Below are positions 19,841-31,407 of a DNA stretch of 62,767 nt, in pieces (positions within the stretch are counted from its first letter, which is position 1; the number at the start of each line of letters is the position of its first letter). A program made the position numbers and the translations under genes. Origin of the DNA: Lentibacillus populi (lineage in GTDB: Bacteria > Bacillota > Bacilli > Bacillales > Amphibacillaceae); NCBI GenBank assembly GCA_014642895.1, contig BMJD01000025.1, forward strand, positions 1 through 62,767, in the 5' to 3' direction. The notes below the pieces were generated by a model. That model was not told the origin of the DNA and ran no database searches. It was given only the letters and a program-made list of their open reading frames with translations.

Positions 19841-20152
19841 TTACTTATCTAACGCTTCACCGGATTTTTTAGCGATGCGGATCTTTTTGCCGTCACGTTC
19901 TTCATAGCCAACTCGAGTTGGTTCACCGGATTTAGGGTCGATTGGCATTACATTAGAAACATGAATTGGTGCTTCCTGATTGAGGATCCCACCTTGTGGA
20001 TTATCTTGAGAAGGCTTGGCGTGTTTTTTAATCATGTTAATTCCTTCAACAAGTACACGTTCTTTTTTCGGATATGCTTCTAATATAGTACCTTGTTTTC
20101 CGCGGTCTTTACCGGAAATGACTTTTACTTTATCACCTTTTTTTACATGCAT
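19841..20152 (-). CDS. rplX: 50S ribosomal protein L24
   Basis: KOW-domain assembly-initiator protein of the 50S subunit. [20 protein letters not shown] is the KOW motif and [21 protein letters not shown] is typical. It has 103 aa and begins MHVKKGDKV, as in B. subtilis. Confidence 0.97.
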   Translation of the reverse strand: MHVKKGDKVKVISGKDRGKQGTILEAYPKKERVLVEGINMIKKHAKPSQDNPQGGILNQEAPIHVSNVMPIDPKSGEPTRVGYEERDGKKIRIAKKSGEALDK

Positions 20153-20191
20153 GCTTGACGCACCTCCTTGACAAGGCTTAACATTTTCGCT

Positions 20192-20566
<375 letters not shown>

Positions 20567-20605
20567 TTAGACCTCCCTTCGGAATACCTTCCGAGCGAAC
20601 TTTAA

Positions 20606-20869
20606 TTAGATAATAACCGCTTCTTCTACGACTTCAACTAAACGAAAACGTTTCGTAGCTGAAAGCGGACGAGTTTCCATGATGCGAACAATGTCACCCG
20701 TTTTTGCCTGGTTATTTTCATCATGTGTTTTGAATTTCTTCGAGTATTTAACACGCTTACCGTATAATTTGTGAAATTTATACGTTTCAACTAAAACAGT
20801 TATTGTTTTATCCATCTTATCTGATACAACACGGCCTGTGTATACTTTACGATTATTACGTTCTGTCAT
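20606..20869 (-). CDS. rpsQ: 30S ribosomal protein S17
   Basis: OB-fold primary 16S-binding protein. [18 protein letters not shown], the [16 protein letters not shown] stretch and [18 protein letters not shown] are conserved. It has 87 aa. Confidence 0.97.
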   Translation of the reverse strand: MTERNNRKVYTGRVVSDKMDKTITVLVETYKFHKLYGKRVKYSKKFKTHDENNQAKTGDIVRIMETRPLSATKRFRLVEVVEEAVII

Positions 20870-20898
20870 GCTTTAGGCTGCCTCCTCTCTTGTTTCAG

Positions 20899-21099
20899 TT
20901 AGTTATTTACGCTGATTTCACGTTGGCGTACAACTGTTTTCATACGCGCAATAGACTTTTTAACTTCACGGATTCGTGCAGTGTTTTCCAATTGTCCGGT
21001 TGCTAGTTGAAAGCGTAAATTAAATAATTCCTCTTTTAAAGCTTTCACTTTTTGTTCAATTTCGGCAGTGGTTAGTTCTCTGATTTCGTTAGCCTTCAT
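20899..21099 (-). CDS. rpmC: 50S ribosomal protein L29
   Basis: Short helical protein near the exit tunnel. The start at [18 protein letters not shown] gives the family length of 66 aa; GGTGGTGA before it is a usable site. [20 protein letters not shown] is diagnostic. Its 5' end overlaps the rplP stop by 11 bases. Confidence 0.96.
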   Translation of the reverse strand: MKANEIRELTTAEIEQKVKALKEELFNLRFQLATGQLENTARIREVKKSIARMKTVVRQREISVNN

Positions 21100-21523
21100 T
21101 GATTTCACCACCAATTTCTTCACGTTTTACGAATTTTGTTCTAACCGGCAGTTTATGAGAAGCAAGACGCAATGCTTCACGTGCCACTTCTTCAGGTACA
21201 CCAGCGATTTCAAACATGATCTTTCCTGGCTTCACTACAGCTACCCAGCCTTCAGGAGCACCTTTACCGGAACCCATTCTAACTTCAAGTGGCTTTTTCG
21301 TGTATGGTTTGTCTGGGAAAATTTTGATCCAAACTTTACCACCACGTTTCATGTAACGTGTCATAGCAATACGGGCTGCCTCGATTTGACGGCTTGTAAT
21401 CCAAGAAGCATCAAGTGCTTGCAAACCATATTCACCGAATGTTACTGATGTTCCACCTTTTGCACGGCCTTTCATACGACCGGTATGTTGTCTGCGATAT
21501 TTTACACGTTTAGGCATTAACAT
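21089..21523 (-). CDS. rplP: 50S ribosomal protein L16
   Basis: A-site-side 50S protein. The start at [19 protein letters not shown] gives 144 aa, the family length; the frame upstream runs back into rpsC and is not used. AYGLQALD-like [21 protein letters not shown] and [17 protein letters not shown] are conserved. Confidence 0.96.
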   Translation of the reverse strand: MLMPKRVKYRRQHTGRMKGRAKGGTSVTFGEYGLQALDASWITSRQIEAARIAMTRYMKRGGKVWIKIFPDKPYTKKPLEVRMGSGKGAPEGWVAVVKPGKIMFEIAGVPEEVAREALRLASHKLPVRTKFVKREEIGGEINEG

Positions 21524-21542
21524 AATGCATCTGCCCCCTTCC

Positions 21543-22184
21543 TTATTTATTCGTTTTTGTTGGAAGGACCTCTCCACGATAAATCCACACTTTGACACCT
21601 AGTTTTCCATAAGTAGTGTCTGCTTCCGCTGTACCATAATCGATATCAGCACGCAATGTGTGCAGTGGTACGGTTCCTTCACTGTAATGTTCCGCACGAG
21701 CGATATCTGCACCGCCTAGACGTCCAGAAACTTGAGTTTTGATTCCTTTTGCTCCTCCACGTATCGCACGTTGAATTGCTTGTTTTTGCGCACGGCGGAA
21801 AGAGATACGGTTTTCTAATTGACGAGCAATATTTTCAGCAACCAATGTTGCATTCAAATCGACTTTTTTAATTTCAACAATGTTAATATGAACACGTTTG
21901 CCAGTCAAGCTGTTTAATGATTTGCGCAGAGCTTCTACTTCTGAACCGCCTTTTCCAATTACCATACCAGGTTTACCAGTATGAATTGTAATATTTACAC
22001 GGTTTGCTGCACGTTCAATTTCGATAGAAGAAACAGCAGCTGTACGCAATCGATTTTCAAGATATTCTCTGATTTTAATATCTTCATGTAGTAAGTCTGC
22101 ATAGTCTTTGCCAGCATACCATTTTGACTCCCAGTCACGAATGATACCGACACGAAGACCGGTTGGATTTACTTTTTGACCCAC
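21543..22184 (-). CDS. rpsC: 30S ribosomal protein S3
   Basis: mRNA-entry protein with an N-terminal KH domain ([18 protein letters not shown]) and a C-terminal domain ([21 protein letters not shown]). It opens [24 protein letters not shown], is 213 aa long and is 3 bases from rplV. Confidence 0.97.
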   Translation of the reverse strand: MGQKVNPTGLRVGIIRDWESKWYAGKDYADLLHEDIKIREYLENRLRTAAVSSIEIERAANRVNITIHTGKPGMVIGKGGSEVEALRKSLNSLTGKRVHINIVEIKKVDLNATLVAENIARQLENRISFRRAQKQAIQRAIRGGAKGIKTQVSGRLGGADIARAEHYSEGTVPLHTLRADIDYGTAEADTTYGKLGVKVWIYRGEVLPTKTNK

Positions 22185-22187
22185 TGA

Positions 22188-22529
22188 CTATCCCTCCTTC
22201 TTTTCTGTTAGAACCACTGTAATGTGGCTTGTGCGTTTGTTAATTTTGCTTGCGCGTCCTTGTGCACGTGGACGGAAACGTTTCAATGTAGCACCTTCGT
22301 TTACAAATGCTTCCGATACCACTAAATTATCAGTGTCCATCTCGTAGTTGTGTTCTGCGTTTGCAATTGCAGAGTTAAGAACCTTTTCTACGACTGGAGA
22401 AGCACCGCGCCTGGTGTGACGCAAAATTGCAATTGCCTCACCAACATTTTTTCCTCGAATTAAATCTATGACTAAACGTACTTTACGAGGAGCAATACGA
22501 ACGGATTTCGCAACGGCTTTAGCTTGCAT
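22188..22529 (-). CDS. rplV: 50S ribosomal protein L22
   Basis: Tunnel-constriction protein. [19 protein letters not shown] at the start and [19 protein letters not shown] at the beta-hairpin tip are diagnostic. It has 113 aa. Confidence 0.97.
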   Translation of the reverse strand: MQAKAVAKSVRIAPRKVRLVIDLIRGKNVGEAIAILRHTRRGASPVVEKVLNSAIANAEHNYEMDTDNLVVSEAFVNEGATLKRFRPRAQGRASKINKRTSHITVVLTEKKEG

Positions 22530-22547
22530 GTAGAGTGCCTCCTCTCA

Positions 22548-22826
22548 TTAGCGTTTTGTTTTCTTATCATCGCCAGCGTGCCCTTTATACGTACGGGTTG
22601 GCGCGAATTCACCTAATTTATGTCCGACCATATCTTCTGTTATATAAACTGGAACATGTTTACGTCCGTCATAAACAGCAACTGTATGCCCAACAAAAGT
22701 AGGGAATATTGTGGAACGACGAGACCAAGTTTTTATTACTTGTTTTTTGTCATCCTCATTTAACTTCTCAATCTTTTTCATTAGATGGTCATCTGCAAAA
22801 GGTCCTTTTTTTAAGCTGCGACCCAT
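22548..22826 (-). CDS. rpsS: 30S ribosomal protein S19
   Basis: 30S head protein. [18 protein letters not shown], the [29 protein letters not shown] core in part, and [24 protein letters not shown] are canonical. It has 92 aa. Confidence 0.98.
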   Translation of the reverse strand: MGRSLKKGPFADDHLMKKIEKLNEDDKKQVIKTWSRRSTIFPTFVGHTVAVYDGRKHVPVYITEDMVGHKLGEFAPTRTYKGHAGDDKKTKR

Positions 22827-22883
22827 GGATAAACCTCCTTTCGCAATTAAGAGACGGGGCTGTAGTTCCCGTCCATTATTCCG

Positions 22884-23714
22884 TTATTTTTTACGCTTAC
22901 GAACGATAAATTTATCTGTCGGCTTATTGCGTTTACGCGTTTTATATCCAAGTGTAGGTTTACCCCAAGGTGACATTGGTGATTTACGGCCGATTGGCGC
23001 GCGTCCTTCACCACCACCATGCGGGTGATCGTTTGGATTCATAACAGATCCGCGTACAGTTGGGCGCTTGCCTAACCAGCGCGCACGACCTGCTTTACCA
23101 ACACGGATAAGCTCATGTTCCAAGTTGCCGACTTGACCAATTGTTGCACGGCAAGTTGAAAGGACTAAACGAACTTCTCCGGAAGCTAAACGAACCAGGC
23201 TATACTTACCCTCACGACCAAGAATTTGTGCCTCAGCACCAGCAGATCTAGCTAATTGCCCACCGTTTCCTGGCTTTAATTCAATATTGTGAATTACGGT
23301 ACCAACGGGAATATCTTGTAATGCGAGTGCATTTCCAAGTTTAATATCAGCATTTTTACCTGATTCCACTTGTTGTCCTACTTTAAGTCCTTTCGGAGCT
23401 AAAATATAACGTTTTTCCCCATCAGCATAATGAATTAATGCAATATTTGCAGTGCGGTTTGGATCATACTCAACAGTAGCAACGCGTCCTGGTATTCCAT
23501 CTTTATCACGTTTGAAGTCAATAATCCGGTACTGACGCTTGTGACCACCGCCTTGATGACGAACAGTCAATTTCCCTTGGTTATTACGGCCACCACGTTT
23601 GTACAACGGGCTTAACAGGGATTTCTCTGGTTTGTCTGTCGTGATCTCGGCAAAATCCGATACTGACATATTACGTCGACCATTTGAAGTTGGTCTGAAT
23701 TTTTTAATCGCCAT
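22884..23714 (-). CDS. rplB: 50S ribosomal protein L2
   Basis: Peptidyl-transferase-centre protein and one of the most conserved in the ribosome. [42 protein letters not shown], and the C-terminal [19 protein letters not shown], with the functionally important His, are intact. It has 276 aa. Confidence 0.98.
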   Translation of the reverse strand: MAIKKFRPTSNGRRNMSVSDFAEITTDKPEKSLLSPLYKRGGRNNQGKLTVRHQGGGHKRQYRIIDFKRDKDGIPGRVATVEYDPNRTANIALIHYADGEKRYILAPKGLKVGQQVESGKNADIKLGNALALQDIPVGTVIHNIELKPGNGGQLARSAGAEAQILGREGKYSLVRLASGEVRLVLSTCRATIGQVGNLEHELIRVGKAGRARWLGKRPTVRGSVMNPNDHPHGGGEGRAPIGRKSPMSPWGKPTLGYKTRKRNKPTDKFIVRKRKK

Positions 23715-23742
23715 CTTGTTTTCCCTCCTTCACTTAACTTTC

Positions 23743-24030
23743 TTAGCCTTCAAAGAAGTCTAGTTCTTTACTATCCTCTGAAAGCTGTACGATAGCTTTT
23801 TTGCGATTCGGACGGTATCCGCCATATCTGCCCATTCGCTTGAATTTACCTTTTTGATTCATTGTATTTACCTTTTCGACCTTCACTCCAAAAACAAGTT
23901 CAACAGCATCTTTGATCTCTGTTTTGTTTGCTTTGGGGCTTACCTCGAATGTATATTTTTTCTCAGCCATTAAGTCGGCAGAATTCTCCGTAATGACAGG
24001 GCGCTTAATAATATCACGTGGATCTTTCAT
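23743..24030 (-). CDS. rplW: 50S ribosomal protein L23
   Basis: Tunnel-exit protein that docks trigger factor and [42 protein letters not shown] and [17 protein letters not shown] are conserved. It has 95 aa. The start overlaps the last base of rplD. Confidence 0.97.
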   Translation of the reverse strand: MKDPRDIIKRPVITENSADLMAEKKYTFEVSPKANKTEIKDAVELVFGVKVEKVNTMNQKGKFKRMGRYGGYRPNRKKAIVQLSEDSKELDFFEG

Positions 24031-24653
24031 TATGCAAGCACCTCCCCTGCTTTTTCAGCCGCATCCTTCGTCAGAATCAGCTTGTCATGCATAAGCAAGT
24101 CTAATACATTCACTTCTTCTACAGTAATTACTTTTACTGACTGAAGATTATTAGCTGAACGGATTACTGTTTCATCTTTTTCAGCAGTAACAATTAATGC
24201 TTTTGTGCCAACATTTAGTGCATCTAACATTTTAACTACTTCTTTTGTTTTAGGTGCATTGATTGCAATGCTGTCCAGAACTACCAGATTTTCTTCTTTA
24301 ACTTTAGAAGACAATGCAGACTTAAGTGCCAAGCGACGAACCTTTTTCGGTAATTTATAACTGTAGCTGCGTGGTGTCGGGCCAAAGACTGTTCCGCCGC
24401 CTACCCATTGTGGTGAACGAATCGAACCTTGACGGGCACGGCCAGTTCCTTTTTGACGCCACGGTTTGCGACCACCGCCGCGTACTTCAGACCGATTTTT
24501 CACATCGTGCGTACCTTGTCTTATTGATGCACGCTGCATGACGACGGCTTCGTGTAATACGTGAGTGTTTGGTTCAATACCAAAAACAGAATCATTTAAT
24601 TCCATATCTCCCGCTTGAGTACCGTCTTGTTTAAATAGTGCTACTTTAGGCAT
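24030..24653 (-). CDS. rplD: 50S ribosomal protein L4
   Basis: Tunnel protein, which in E. coli also regulates the S10 operon. [29 protein letters not shown] in part is the tunnel loop; [17 protein letters not shown] follows. It has 207 aa and is coupled to rplW. Confidence 0.97.
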   Translation of the reverse strand: MPKVALFKQDGTQAGDMELNDSVFGIEPNTHVLHEAVVMQRASIRQGTHDVKNRSEVRGGGRKPWRQKGTGRARQGSIRSPQWVGGGTVFGPTPRSYSYKLPKKVRRLALKSALSSKVKEENLVVLDSIAINAPKTKEVVKMLDALNVGTKALIVTAEKDETVIRSANNLQSVKVITVEEVNVLDLLMHDKLILTKDAAEKAGEVLA

Positions 24654-24679
24654 GACATATCCTCCCTTCGTATCTATGA

Positions 24680-25309
24680 TTAGTTAGCCTTTATTGCACT
24701 CGTGACTTTTACGAATGATTTTTTTGCACCAGGAACATTTCCTTTAATTAATAATAGATTGCGTTCTGCATCTACTTTAACTACTTCAAGGTTTTGGATC
24801 GTTACTTGTTCGCCACCCATTTGGCCTGGCAGTTTTTTCCCTTTAAAAACTCGCATTGGATCAATATCACCCATTGCACCCGGGGCTCTATGGAAATGAG
24901 ATCCGTGGCTCATTGGTCCGCGTTGTTGGTTGTGGCGTTTAATTACGCCTTGGAACCCTTTCCCTTTTGAAGTTCCAGTTACATCAATTTTATCGCCGGA
25001 CTGAAATACTTCTACGCTAATTTCCTGACCTACTTCATATTCATCAGGATCCGCGTTACGGATTTCACGAACGTAGCGCTTAGGGGTTGTGTTTGCTTTT
25101 TCAGCATGACCTTTTTCCGCTTTATTTGTACGTGATTCCTTTTCATCAGCAAAACCGATCTGCAGTGCTTTATATCCATCATTTTCTAATGTTTTCTTTT
25201 GTAAGACTACGTTTGGCTCAGCCTGAATTACTGTTACAGGGATCAATTCTCCGTCCTCAGAAAAAAGCTGAGTCATGCCGATTTTACGACCTAAGATTCC
25301 TTTCGCCAT
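24680..25309 (-). CDS. rplC: 50S ribosomal protein L3
   Basis: 23S 3'-end-binding assembly protein. [22 protein letters not shown] at the start and [21 protein letters not shown], the extended loop near the peptidyl transferase centre, are diagnostic. It has 209 aa. Confidence 0.98.
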   Translation of the reverse strand: MAKGILGRKIGMTQLFSEDGELIPVTVIQAEPNVVLQKKTLENDGYKALQIGFADEKESRTNKAEKGHAEKANTTPKRYVREIRNADPDEYEVGQEISVEVFQSGDKIDVTGTSKGKGFQGVIKRHNQQRGPMSHGSHFHRAPGAMGDIDPMRVFKGKKLPGQMGGEQVTIQNLEVVKVDAERNLLLIKGNVPGAKKSFVKVTSAIKAN

Positions 25310-25339
25310 CCGTTACACCTCCTATTTGTACATCCTTTA

Positions 25340-25672
<333 letters not shown>

Positions 25673-25779
25673 TTATAATAGACATTCTCCGTGAAAATTT
25701 CTTAACCCACTCGCCATGGCAAAGGGGCCGGGTGTGTCAACAACCTTTCACATCATCGCCTTTTGTGACCAACGTTCTT

Positions 25780-25808
25780 ATTATATAGAAAAAACGCGGC
25801 CAATGCAA
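25780..25808 (-). promoter_or_regulatory. SigA promoter of the S10 operon
   Basis: TTGCAT, 17 bases, TATAAT on the minus strand, about 130 bases before rpsJ. The untranslated leader contains no obvious terminator. Confidence 0.75.
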
Positions 25809-25945
25809 CCTTTTTTGGTAATATACTATCAGATTGCACATTTATGTATTATACAAACTTTTTCTAGTGATTGCAAGGGATCAGAGGATTTTTTTGTTGG
25901 GAAATTTGACGATTGGAAATTAGGACTCATTTGGTGCAGTTTGTT

Positions 25946-26374
25946 GTTATTGATATATTGCGACGTAAGGGAGGGTGATTTCCGATTAGGTATGTGCTGT
26001 TGCCGCCGTCCGGGATCACTCCGGGCGGATGCTTTCCGCGGGCACGGCCTCAGCCTCCTAGAGAAAACCACTCTGCGGGGTCTTCGGACTCGTGCTGTTT
26101 CCGCAGGAGTCACCGCCCTCCGCTCACCCGGACTGTTTTAGCTGTTCACACAAGAATTTCATTTATTACAATCGCTAATTATTGATGAACAAATACTATC
26201 CCAGCGGAGGAAAAACACGGAGACTCCTGTGGGAGCAGAGGCCTAGATGAGACCCCGCAGTGCGTCAGCACGAGGAGGCTCAAGGCTCATCAGCCCCCAC
26301 GGAAAGCGCAGTGTTTTTCCGGAGCGGCCGTATGAGGCACTCGAAAATTTCATTACGTCGCAGTTTATATCAAC
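25946..26374. repeat. Nested inverted pair of a GC-rich palindromic repeat element
   Basis: Two copies of one element of about 130-140 bases lie head-to-head: roughly 25985-26135 (minus sense) and 26200-26335 (plus sense). Shared blocks include GCGGAGG, GACTCCTG(C/T)GG, GACCCCGCAG, AGGAGGCT and CGGAAAGC. The second copy is closed by GGAAAAACAC and GTGTTTTTCC. The pair is framed by an outer imperfect inverted repeat, TGATATA..TGCGACGTAA at 25951-25968 and its complement at 26353-26374. It fills the rpsJ-tuf gap where ybaC lies in B. subtilis. I recall similar GC-rich palindromic elements in other Bacillaceae. Open frames across it are by-products of composition. Confidence 0.75.
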
Positions 26375-26462
26375 TACAAATTAATATTCATTTCTTGAGA
26401 AAAGCAATAATCTTTTAGAGGACAACCAAAGATCAAATATTGTATGTTTAGGATAATTCCAG

Positions 26463-26502
26463 CAAAAAATAATGCAGGCAGCGTCGTCACGCTACCTGCA
26501 TT
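26463..26502 (-). terminator. Terminator of the str operon after tuf
   Basis: AATGCAGGTAGCGT and ACGCTGCCTGCATT pair through 14 positions with one G-U, a 4-base loop, then ATTTTTTG on the minus strand. Confidence 0.92.
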
Positions 26503-26514
26503 TTACTAACACGA

Positions 26515-27705
26515 TTATTTTTCAATTGTTGTTACTACGCCTGATCCAACAGTACGTCCGCCTTCACGGATAGAGAAACGAGTACCGTCTTCAATAGCGA
26601 TTGGTGAAATAAGCTCAACAGTCATTTCGATGTTGTCACCAGGCATTACCATTTCTACTCCTTCTGGAAGTTGGATTACTCCAGTTACATCTGTTGTACG
26701 GAAGTAGAATTGTGGACGATAGTTTGCGAAGAATGGTGTATGACGTCCACCTTCTTCTTTTGATAATACATAAACTTCTGCTTTAAAGTTAGTATGCGGT
26801 GTAATCGAACCTGGTTTAGCTAACACTTGGCCACGATTGATGTCTTCACGGGATACACCACGTAAAAGTGCACCAATGTTGTCACCAGCTTCAGCATAGT
26901 CAAGCAGCTTACGGAACATTTCTACACCAGTTACCGTTGTTTTTCCTGGTGCTTCGTTAAGTCCGATAATTTCAACTTCGTCACCGACTTTAACTTGACC
27001 GCGTTCTACACGACCAGTTGCAACCGTACCACGTCCAGTGATTGAGAATACGTCCTCAACAGGCATCATGAATGGTTTGTCATTGTCACGTTCTGGTGTT
27101 GGGATGTATTCATCAACAGCATCCATTAATTCAAAAATTTTAGCTTCATAGTCTGCATCGCCTTCAAGCGCTTTTAGTGCAGAACCTTTAATTACCGGTA
27201 CATCATCACCAGGGAAGTCATATTCAGTTAATAGATCACGAACTTCCATTTCAACCAATTCTAATAGTTCTTCATCGTCAACCATGTCACATTTGTTAAG
27301 GAATACTACGATTGCAGGTACCCCAACATTACGTGACAAGAGGATATGTTCACGAGTTTGTGGCATTGGGCCATCAGCAGCAGATACTACTAGAATAGCA
27401 CCGTCCATTTGTGCAGCACCAGTGATCATGTTTTTAACATAGTCAGCGTGTCCTGGGCAGTCAACGTGCGCATAGTGACGAGTATCTGTTTCATATTCAA
27501 CGTGAGATGTTGCGATTGTAATTCCACGTTCTTTTTCTTCTGGCGCACCGTCGATTTGATCATAAGCCATTGCAGTACCTTTACCAGATTTTTTGTGCAA
27601 TGTAGTAGTGATTGCAGCAGTTAACGTCGTTTTACCATGGTCAACGTGACCGATTGTTCCAATGTTTACATGACTTTTCGAGCGATCGAATTTTTCTTTA
27701 GCCAT
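26515..27705 (-). CDS. tuf: Elongation factor Tu
   Basis: GTPase that brings aminoacyl-tRNA to the A site. G1 [10 protein letters not shown]3 DCPGHADY and G4 NKCDMVDD are intact, followed by the two beta-barrel domains; the sequence ends with [17 protein letters not shown]. It has 396 aa. It is the last gene of the str operon and has a plausible extra promoter in the fusA-tuf gap. Confidence 0.99.
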   Translation of the reverse strand: MAKEKFDRSKSHVNIGTIGHVDHGKTTLTAAITTTLHKKSGKGTAMAYDQIDGAPEEKERGITIATSHVEYETDTRHYAHVDCPGHADYVKNMITGAAQMDGAILVVSAADGPMPQTREHILLSRNVGVPAIVVFLNKCDMVDDEELLELVEMEVRDLLTEYDFPGDDVPVIKGSALKALEGDADYEAKIFELMDAVDEYIPTPERDNDKPFMMPVEDVFSITGRGTVATGRVERGQVKVGDEVEIIGLNEAPGKTTVTGVEMFRKLLDYAEAGDNIGALLRGVSREDINRGQVLAKPGSITPHTNFKAEVYVLSKEEGGRHTPFFANYRPQFYFRTTDVTGVIQLPEGVEMVMPGDNIEMTVELISPIAIEDGTRFSIREGGRTVGSGVVTTIEK

Positions 27706-27756
27706 TTATATTTCCTCCTTTAATTAAGTGAACGTTTTTAAGTATTTTTACAGCCG

Positions 27757-27782
27757 GGAAATAACATTGTATCGTTATTTCC
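27757..27782 (-). other. 9-bp hairpin in the fusA-tuf gap
   Basis: GGAAATAAC pairs with GTTATTTCC around an 8-base loop. No T-run follows. It would lie in the leader of a transcript from the tuf-proximal promoter, so it may protect or process the tuf mRNA. Confidence 0.5.
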
Positions 27783-27796
27783 TAGCCTTCACTAAA

Positions 27797-27825
27797 GTTA
27801 TACTTTAGATTTATCAAAAAATCAA
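27797..27825 (-). promoter_or_regulatory. Probable tuf-proximal promoter
   Basis: TTGATT, 17 bases, TATAAC on the minus strand, starting immediately after the fusA stop codon. It would give tuf extra expression independent of the str promoter. Confidence 0.55.
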
Positions 27826-29904
27826 TTATTCACCAGCATTTTTTTTGATAATTTCTTCCGAGATGCTTTTTGGTACCTCTTCATAATGATCAAAATGCAT
27901 GGTGTATTGTCCACGGCCTTGTGTGTTTGAACGTAATGCTGTTGCATAACCAAACATTTCGGAAAGTGGTACAAATGCTTTAATCATTTGGACAGGTCCA
28001 CGCGCTTCCATACCTTCCACGCGTCCACGGCGGGATGTGACGTCACCCATGATGTCACCCATGTATTCTTCAGGAATCGTAATTTCAACCTTCTCAATCG
28101 GCTCAAGAAGAACTGGCTGACATTTGTTTTTTGCTGCTTTCAGTGCCATTGAGGCAGCAATTTTAAATGCCATTTCGTTAGAGTCAACATCATGATAGCT
28201 TCCGTCAAACAATGATGCTTTTACATCAATTAACGGATAGCCAGCCAGCACACCGTTCTCCATCGCTTCTTTAACTCCCGCCTCAACGGCTGGAATGTAT
28301 TCTCGCGGAACGACCCCACCAACAATTTTATTCTCAAATTCAAAGCCTGCTCCCTCTTCGTTTGGCTCAAATTTGATCCAAACATGTCCGTATTGTCCAC
28401 GACCACCTGATTGCCGGATGAACTTACCTTCAACATCAGCGCCAGCACGGAAAGTTTCACGGTACGCAACTTGCGGAGCACCAACATTTGCTTCAACCTT
28501 GAATTCCCGTTTCAAACGGTCAACGATGATATCAAGGTGAAGTTCACCCATACCGGAAATAATTGTTTGACCGGTTTCAGCGTTTGTTTCCGTTTTAAAT
28601 GTTGGATCTTCCTCAGCTAGTTTTCCAAGTGCAATTCCCATTTTATCCTGGTCAGCCTTTGTTTTAGGTTCGATGGCGACGGAGATAACCGGTTCCGGGA
28701 ATTCCATTGATTCTAGGATTACCAAATCTTTTTCGTCACAAAGCGTATCCCCTGTTCCAGTATCTTTCAAACCAACTGCTGCAGCAATTTCACCGGAATA
28801 GACCGTTGAGATCTCTTGACGTGAATTGGCGTGCATTTGTAGAATACGTCCCACGCGTTCACGTTTGTCTTTTACAGAGTTTTTCACATATGAGCCCGAA
28901 TCCAATGTACCCGAGTATACGCGGAAGAATGTTAACTTACCAACGTATGGATCTGTCATGACTTTAAATGCCAATGCTGAGAATGGCGCATTATCGTCTG
29001 ATGGACGAGTTACTTTTTCCTCTGAATCTGGAAGGATCCCTTCAATCGGCGGTACATCTGTTGGTGCTGGCAGGTAATCAAGCACACCATCAAGCATTAA
29101 TTGAACACCTTTATTCTTAAATGCTGAACCACAGAATACCGGGTAAAATTCAACAGCTAATGTTGCTTTACGAATTGCGGTTTTTAATTCATCATTAGAG
29201 ATTTCTTCGCCTTCAAGATATTTCATCATTAAGTCTTCATCAATTTCTGATACAGCCTCAACTAATGAATCGCGAAGCTCTTCCGCCTTATCCTTATACT
29301 CCGCAGGAATCTCACGCGACTCAGCACGTGTACCTAAATCATCTTCATAATAATAGGCTTCCATTGCAATAAGGTCGATAATCCCTTCAAAATCGTCCTC
29401 TGCACCAATTGGCAGCTGAACCGGATGGGCATTTGCACCCAATCTGTCCTTTAGTGTGCCTGTAGAGTACAAGAAATCTGCACCGATTTTATCCATTTTA
29501 TTAATAAACACAATACGTGGTACACCGTATGTTGTAGCTTGGCGCCACACTGTTTCTGTTTGTGGCTCAACACCTGATTGTGCATCAAGAACTGTTACTG
29601 CACCATCAAGTACACGCAATGAACGCTCAACTTCAACTGTAAAGTCTACGTGCCCCGGTGTATCGATAATGTTGATACGATGGTTTTTCCATTGGGCAGT
29701 TGTTGCCGCGGAAGTAATGGTAATTCCGCGTTCCTGCTCCTGTTCCATCCAGTCCATTTGGGAAGCACCTTCATGTGTTTCACCAATTTTATGAATACGT
29801 CCTGTGTAGAAAAGAATACGCTCTGTCGTTGTGGTTTTTCCTGCATCGATATGAGCCATAATACCAATATTGCGTGTCTTTTCCAAGGAGAACTCTCTTG
29901 CCAT
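27826..29904 (-). CDS. fusA: Elongation factor G
   Basis: Translocation GTPase. G1 [16 protein letters not shown]3 [17 protein letters not shown] and G4 NKMD are present. Domain IV carries [16 protein letters not shown] and the C-terminus [21 protein letters not shown]. It has 692 aa, as in B. subtilis, in the usual rpsG-fusA-tuf order. Confidence 0.99.
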   Translation of the reverse strand: MAREFSLEKTRNIGIMAHIDAGKTTTTERILFYTGRIHKIGETHEGASQMDWMEQEQERGITITSAATTAQWKNHRINIIDTPGHVDFTVEVERSLRVLDGAVTVLDAQSGVEPQTETVWRQATTYGVPRIVFINKMDKIGADFLYSTGTLKDRLGANAHPVQLPIGAEDDFEGIIDLIAMEAYYYEDDLGTRAESREIPAEYKDKAEELRDSLVEAVSEIDEDLMMKYLEGEEISNDELKTAIRKATLAVEFYPVFCGSAFKNKGVQLMLDGVLDYLPAPTDVPPIEGILPDSEEKVTRPSDDNAPFSALAFKVMTDPYVGKLTFFRVYSGTLDSGSYVKNSVKDKRERVGRILQMHANSRQEISTVYSGEIAAAVGLKDTGTGDTLCDEKDLVILESMEFPEPVISVAIEPKTKADQDKMGIALGKLAEEDPTFKTETNAETGQTIISGMGELHLDIIVDRLKREFKVEANVGAPQVAYRETFRAGADVEGKFIRQSGGRGQYGHVWIKFEPNEEGAGFEFENKIVGGVVPREYIPAVEAGVKEAMENGVLAGYPLIDVKASLFDGSYHDVDSNEMAFKIAASMALKAAKNKCQPVLLEPIEKVEITIPEEYMGDIMGDVTSRRGRVEGMEARGPVQMIKAFVPLSEMFGYATALRSNTQGRGQYTMHFDHYEEVPKSISEEIIKKNAGE

Positions 29905-29943
29905 GTATTCTTCTCCTTCCTGTCTAAAACTTTTAGTAAGGTT

Positions 29944-30414
29944 TTACCAGCGATAGTGAGCAAATGCTCTGTTTGCTTCTGCCATCTTATGCATTTCTTC
30001 ACGTTTTTTAACAGATGCACCAGTATTGTTTGATGCATCCAAAATTTCATTTGCAAGACGTTCTTCCATTGTTTTCTCTCCGCGCAGGCGTGAGTAGTTA
30101 ACGATATAACGCAGCCCCAATGCTTGACGGCGTTCCGGACGTACTTCCATTGGTACCTGGTAGTTTGAGCCACCAACACGGCGTGCACGTACTTCAAGTA
30201 CCGGCATAACGTTTTTCATCGCTTGTTCAAATACTTCCATTGCATTTTGCCCGCTTCGTTCACCAACAAGTTCAAATGCATTATAAAGAATCTTTTGTGC
30301 TTTCCCCCGTTTTCCGTCAACCATAATTTGATTGATTAAACGAGTTACTAATTTTGATTTGTATAGTGGATCCGGCAAGACATCGCGTTTAGGTACTGGT
30401 CCTTTACGTGGCAT
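29944..30414 (-). CDS. rpsG: 30S ribosomal protein S7
   Basis: Primary 16S-binding protein of the 30S head. The start [18 protein letters not shown] gives 156 aa; AAAGGAGGGGGACAT precedes it and the earlier frame lacks a site. [20 protein letters not shown] and [11 protein letters not shown] are diagnostic. Confidence 0.97.
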   Translation of the reverse strand: MPRKGPVPKRDVLPDPLYKSKLVTRLINQIMVDGKRGKAQKILYNAFELVGERSGQNAMEVFEQAMKNVMPVLEVRARRVGGSNYQVPMEVRPERRQALGLRYIVNYSRLRGEKTMEERLANEILDASNNTGASVKKREEMHKMAEANRAFAHYRW

Positions 30415-30458
30415 ATGTCCCCCTCCTTTCCTGAATCTGCATCTCTCTATCATGCTGT

Positions 30459-30872
30459 TTATTTTTTCGGTTTTTTCGTGCCGTATTTAGAACGTCCTTG
30501 TGCACGTCCTTCAACACCTGCAGTATCAAGTGCACCACGAACAATATGGTAACGAACACCTGGCAAGTCTTTTACACGACCACCACGAATTAGTACAACA
30601 CTATGCTCTTGCAGGTTGTGCCCAATTCCTGGAATGTATGCAGTTACTTCAATGTTGTTTGATAAACGAACACGTGCATATTTACGAAGCGCCGAGTTCG
30701 GTTTCTTTGGTGTTAATGTACCAACACGAGTGCATACACCACGTTTTTGTGGAGATGATTGATCTGTCAAAGATTTTTTAAAGCTATTATATCCTTTGTT
30801 AAGTGCTGGTGAGTCAGATTGTTTTGTCTTGCTCACACGGCCTTTGCGTACAAGCTGATTAATTGTTGGCAT
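30459..30872 (-). CDS. rpsL: 30S ribosomal protein S12
   Basis: Decoding-centre protein. The start is [12 protein letters not shown], with AAAGGAGG before it; upstream in-frame codons lack a site. [18 protein letters not shown] holds Lys56, the streptomycin-sensitive residue, and [18 protein letters not shown] is intact. It has 137 aa. Confidence 0.98.
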   Translation of the reverse strand: MPTINQLVRKGRVSKTKQSDSPALNKGYNSFKKSLTDQSSPQKRGVCTRVGTLTPKKPNSALRKYARVRLSNNIEVTAYIPGIGHNLQEHSVVLIRGGRVKDLPGVRYHIVRGALDTAGVEGRAQGRSKYGTKKPKK

Positions 30873-31015
30873 ATTTTTTCCTCCTTTCCAAGTACGATCT
30901 GAGTAAAAATAGATCATGAAAACCACCAATGTTCGTGTATTCCGTAATACCACATATCCAGGTGGTTCATTTTTTAGCAAAAAACAAAGCTTTCGTGAGG
31001 GGCCCCTCACCAAAA

Positions 31016-31270
31016 CTAATCTCGTTTAATTGCTACGGTCGATGCACCGACATCTATTCCGCAAGCTGTCCCAAGTTTTTTCATCGAATCTACACGCTCG
31101 ACGGGAATACCAAGTTCCTCAGCAACATTCACCACATTTTGTGTCATGTGCTGATCTGCATCATTTGCAATAAGCACTTCACTTATGGTGCCATTTCTCA
31201 TGGCTTTAAGCGTCTGCTTTACACCGATTATTAAGCGTGATCGAACCTGAGTTACTTTTTCATAAGACAT
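31016..31270 (-). CDS. rplGA: L7Ae-family ribosomal protein (YbxF/RplGA)
   Basis: Small kink-turn RNA-binding protein of the L7Ae/L30e/Gadd45 fold, sometimes found on Bacillus ribosomes. I start it at [20 protein letters not shown], 84 aa, because GGAGG stands 8 bases before it. [17 protein letters not shown] and [19 protein letters not shown] are typical. It is the first gene of the str operon here, directly after the promoter. Confidence 0.93.
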   Translation of the reverse strand: MSYEKVTQVRSRLIIGVKQTLKAMRNGTISEVLIANDADQHMTQNVVNVAEELGIPVERVDSMKKLGTACGIDVGASTVAIKRD

Positions 31271-31297
31271 CCATATATCCTCCAAAGCAAACAAGTA

Positions 31298-31377
31298 TAA
31301 TCGGAAGCACCTTGAATATATTATCATTGTCTTTTTTTAATGTCAACAACATTAACAAACTTTTGTGCTTCCGATTA
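31298..31377. other. 13-bp inverted repeat enclosing the str promoter
   Basis: TAATCGGAAGCAC (31298-31310) and GTGCTTCCGATTA (31365-31377) are perfect complements 54 bases apart. The str promoter lies wholly between them. Only RNA reading through from rpoC would contain both arms. Confidence 0.7.
31318..31346 (-). promoter_or_regulatory. SigA promoter of the str operon
   Basis: TTGACA, 17 bases, TAATAT on the minus strand, about 45 bases before the L7Ae-like gene. It lies in the short rpoC-rplGA gap. Confidence 0.8.
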
Positions 31378-31407
31378 CTCCATCACTTGTTCTTCATCCA
31401 TTAATAT

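Noticed and set aside
25716-26141. 141-codon plus-strand frame and its antisense
   Set aside because: Both lie over the GC-rich inverted repeat, have no ribosome binding site and show no protein-like pattern.
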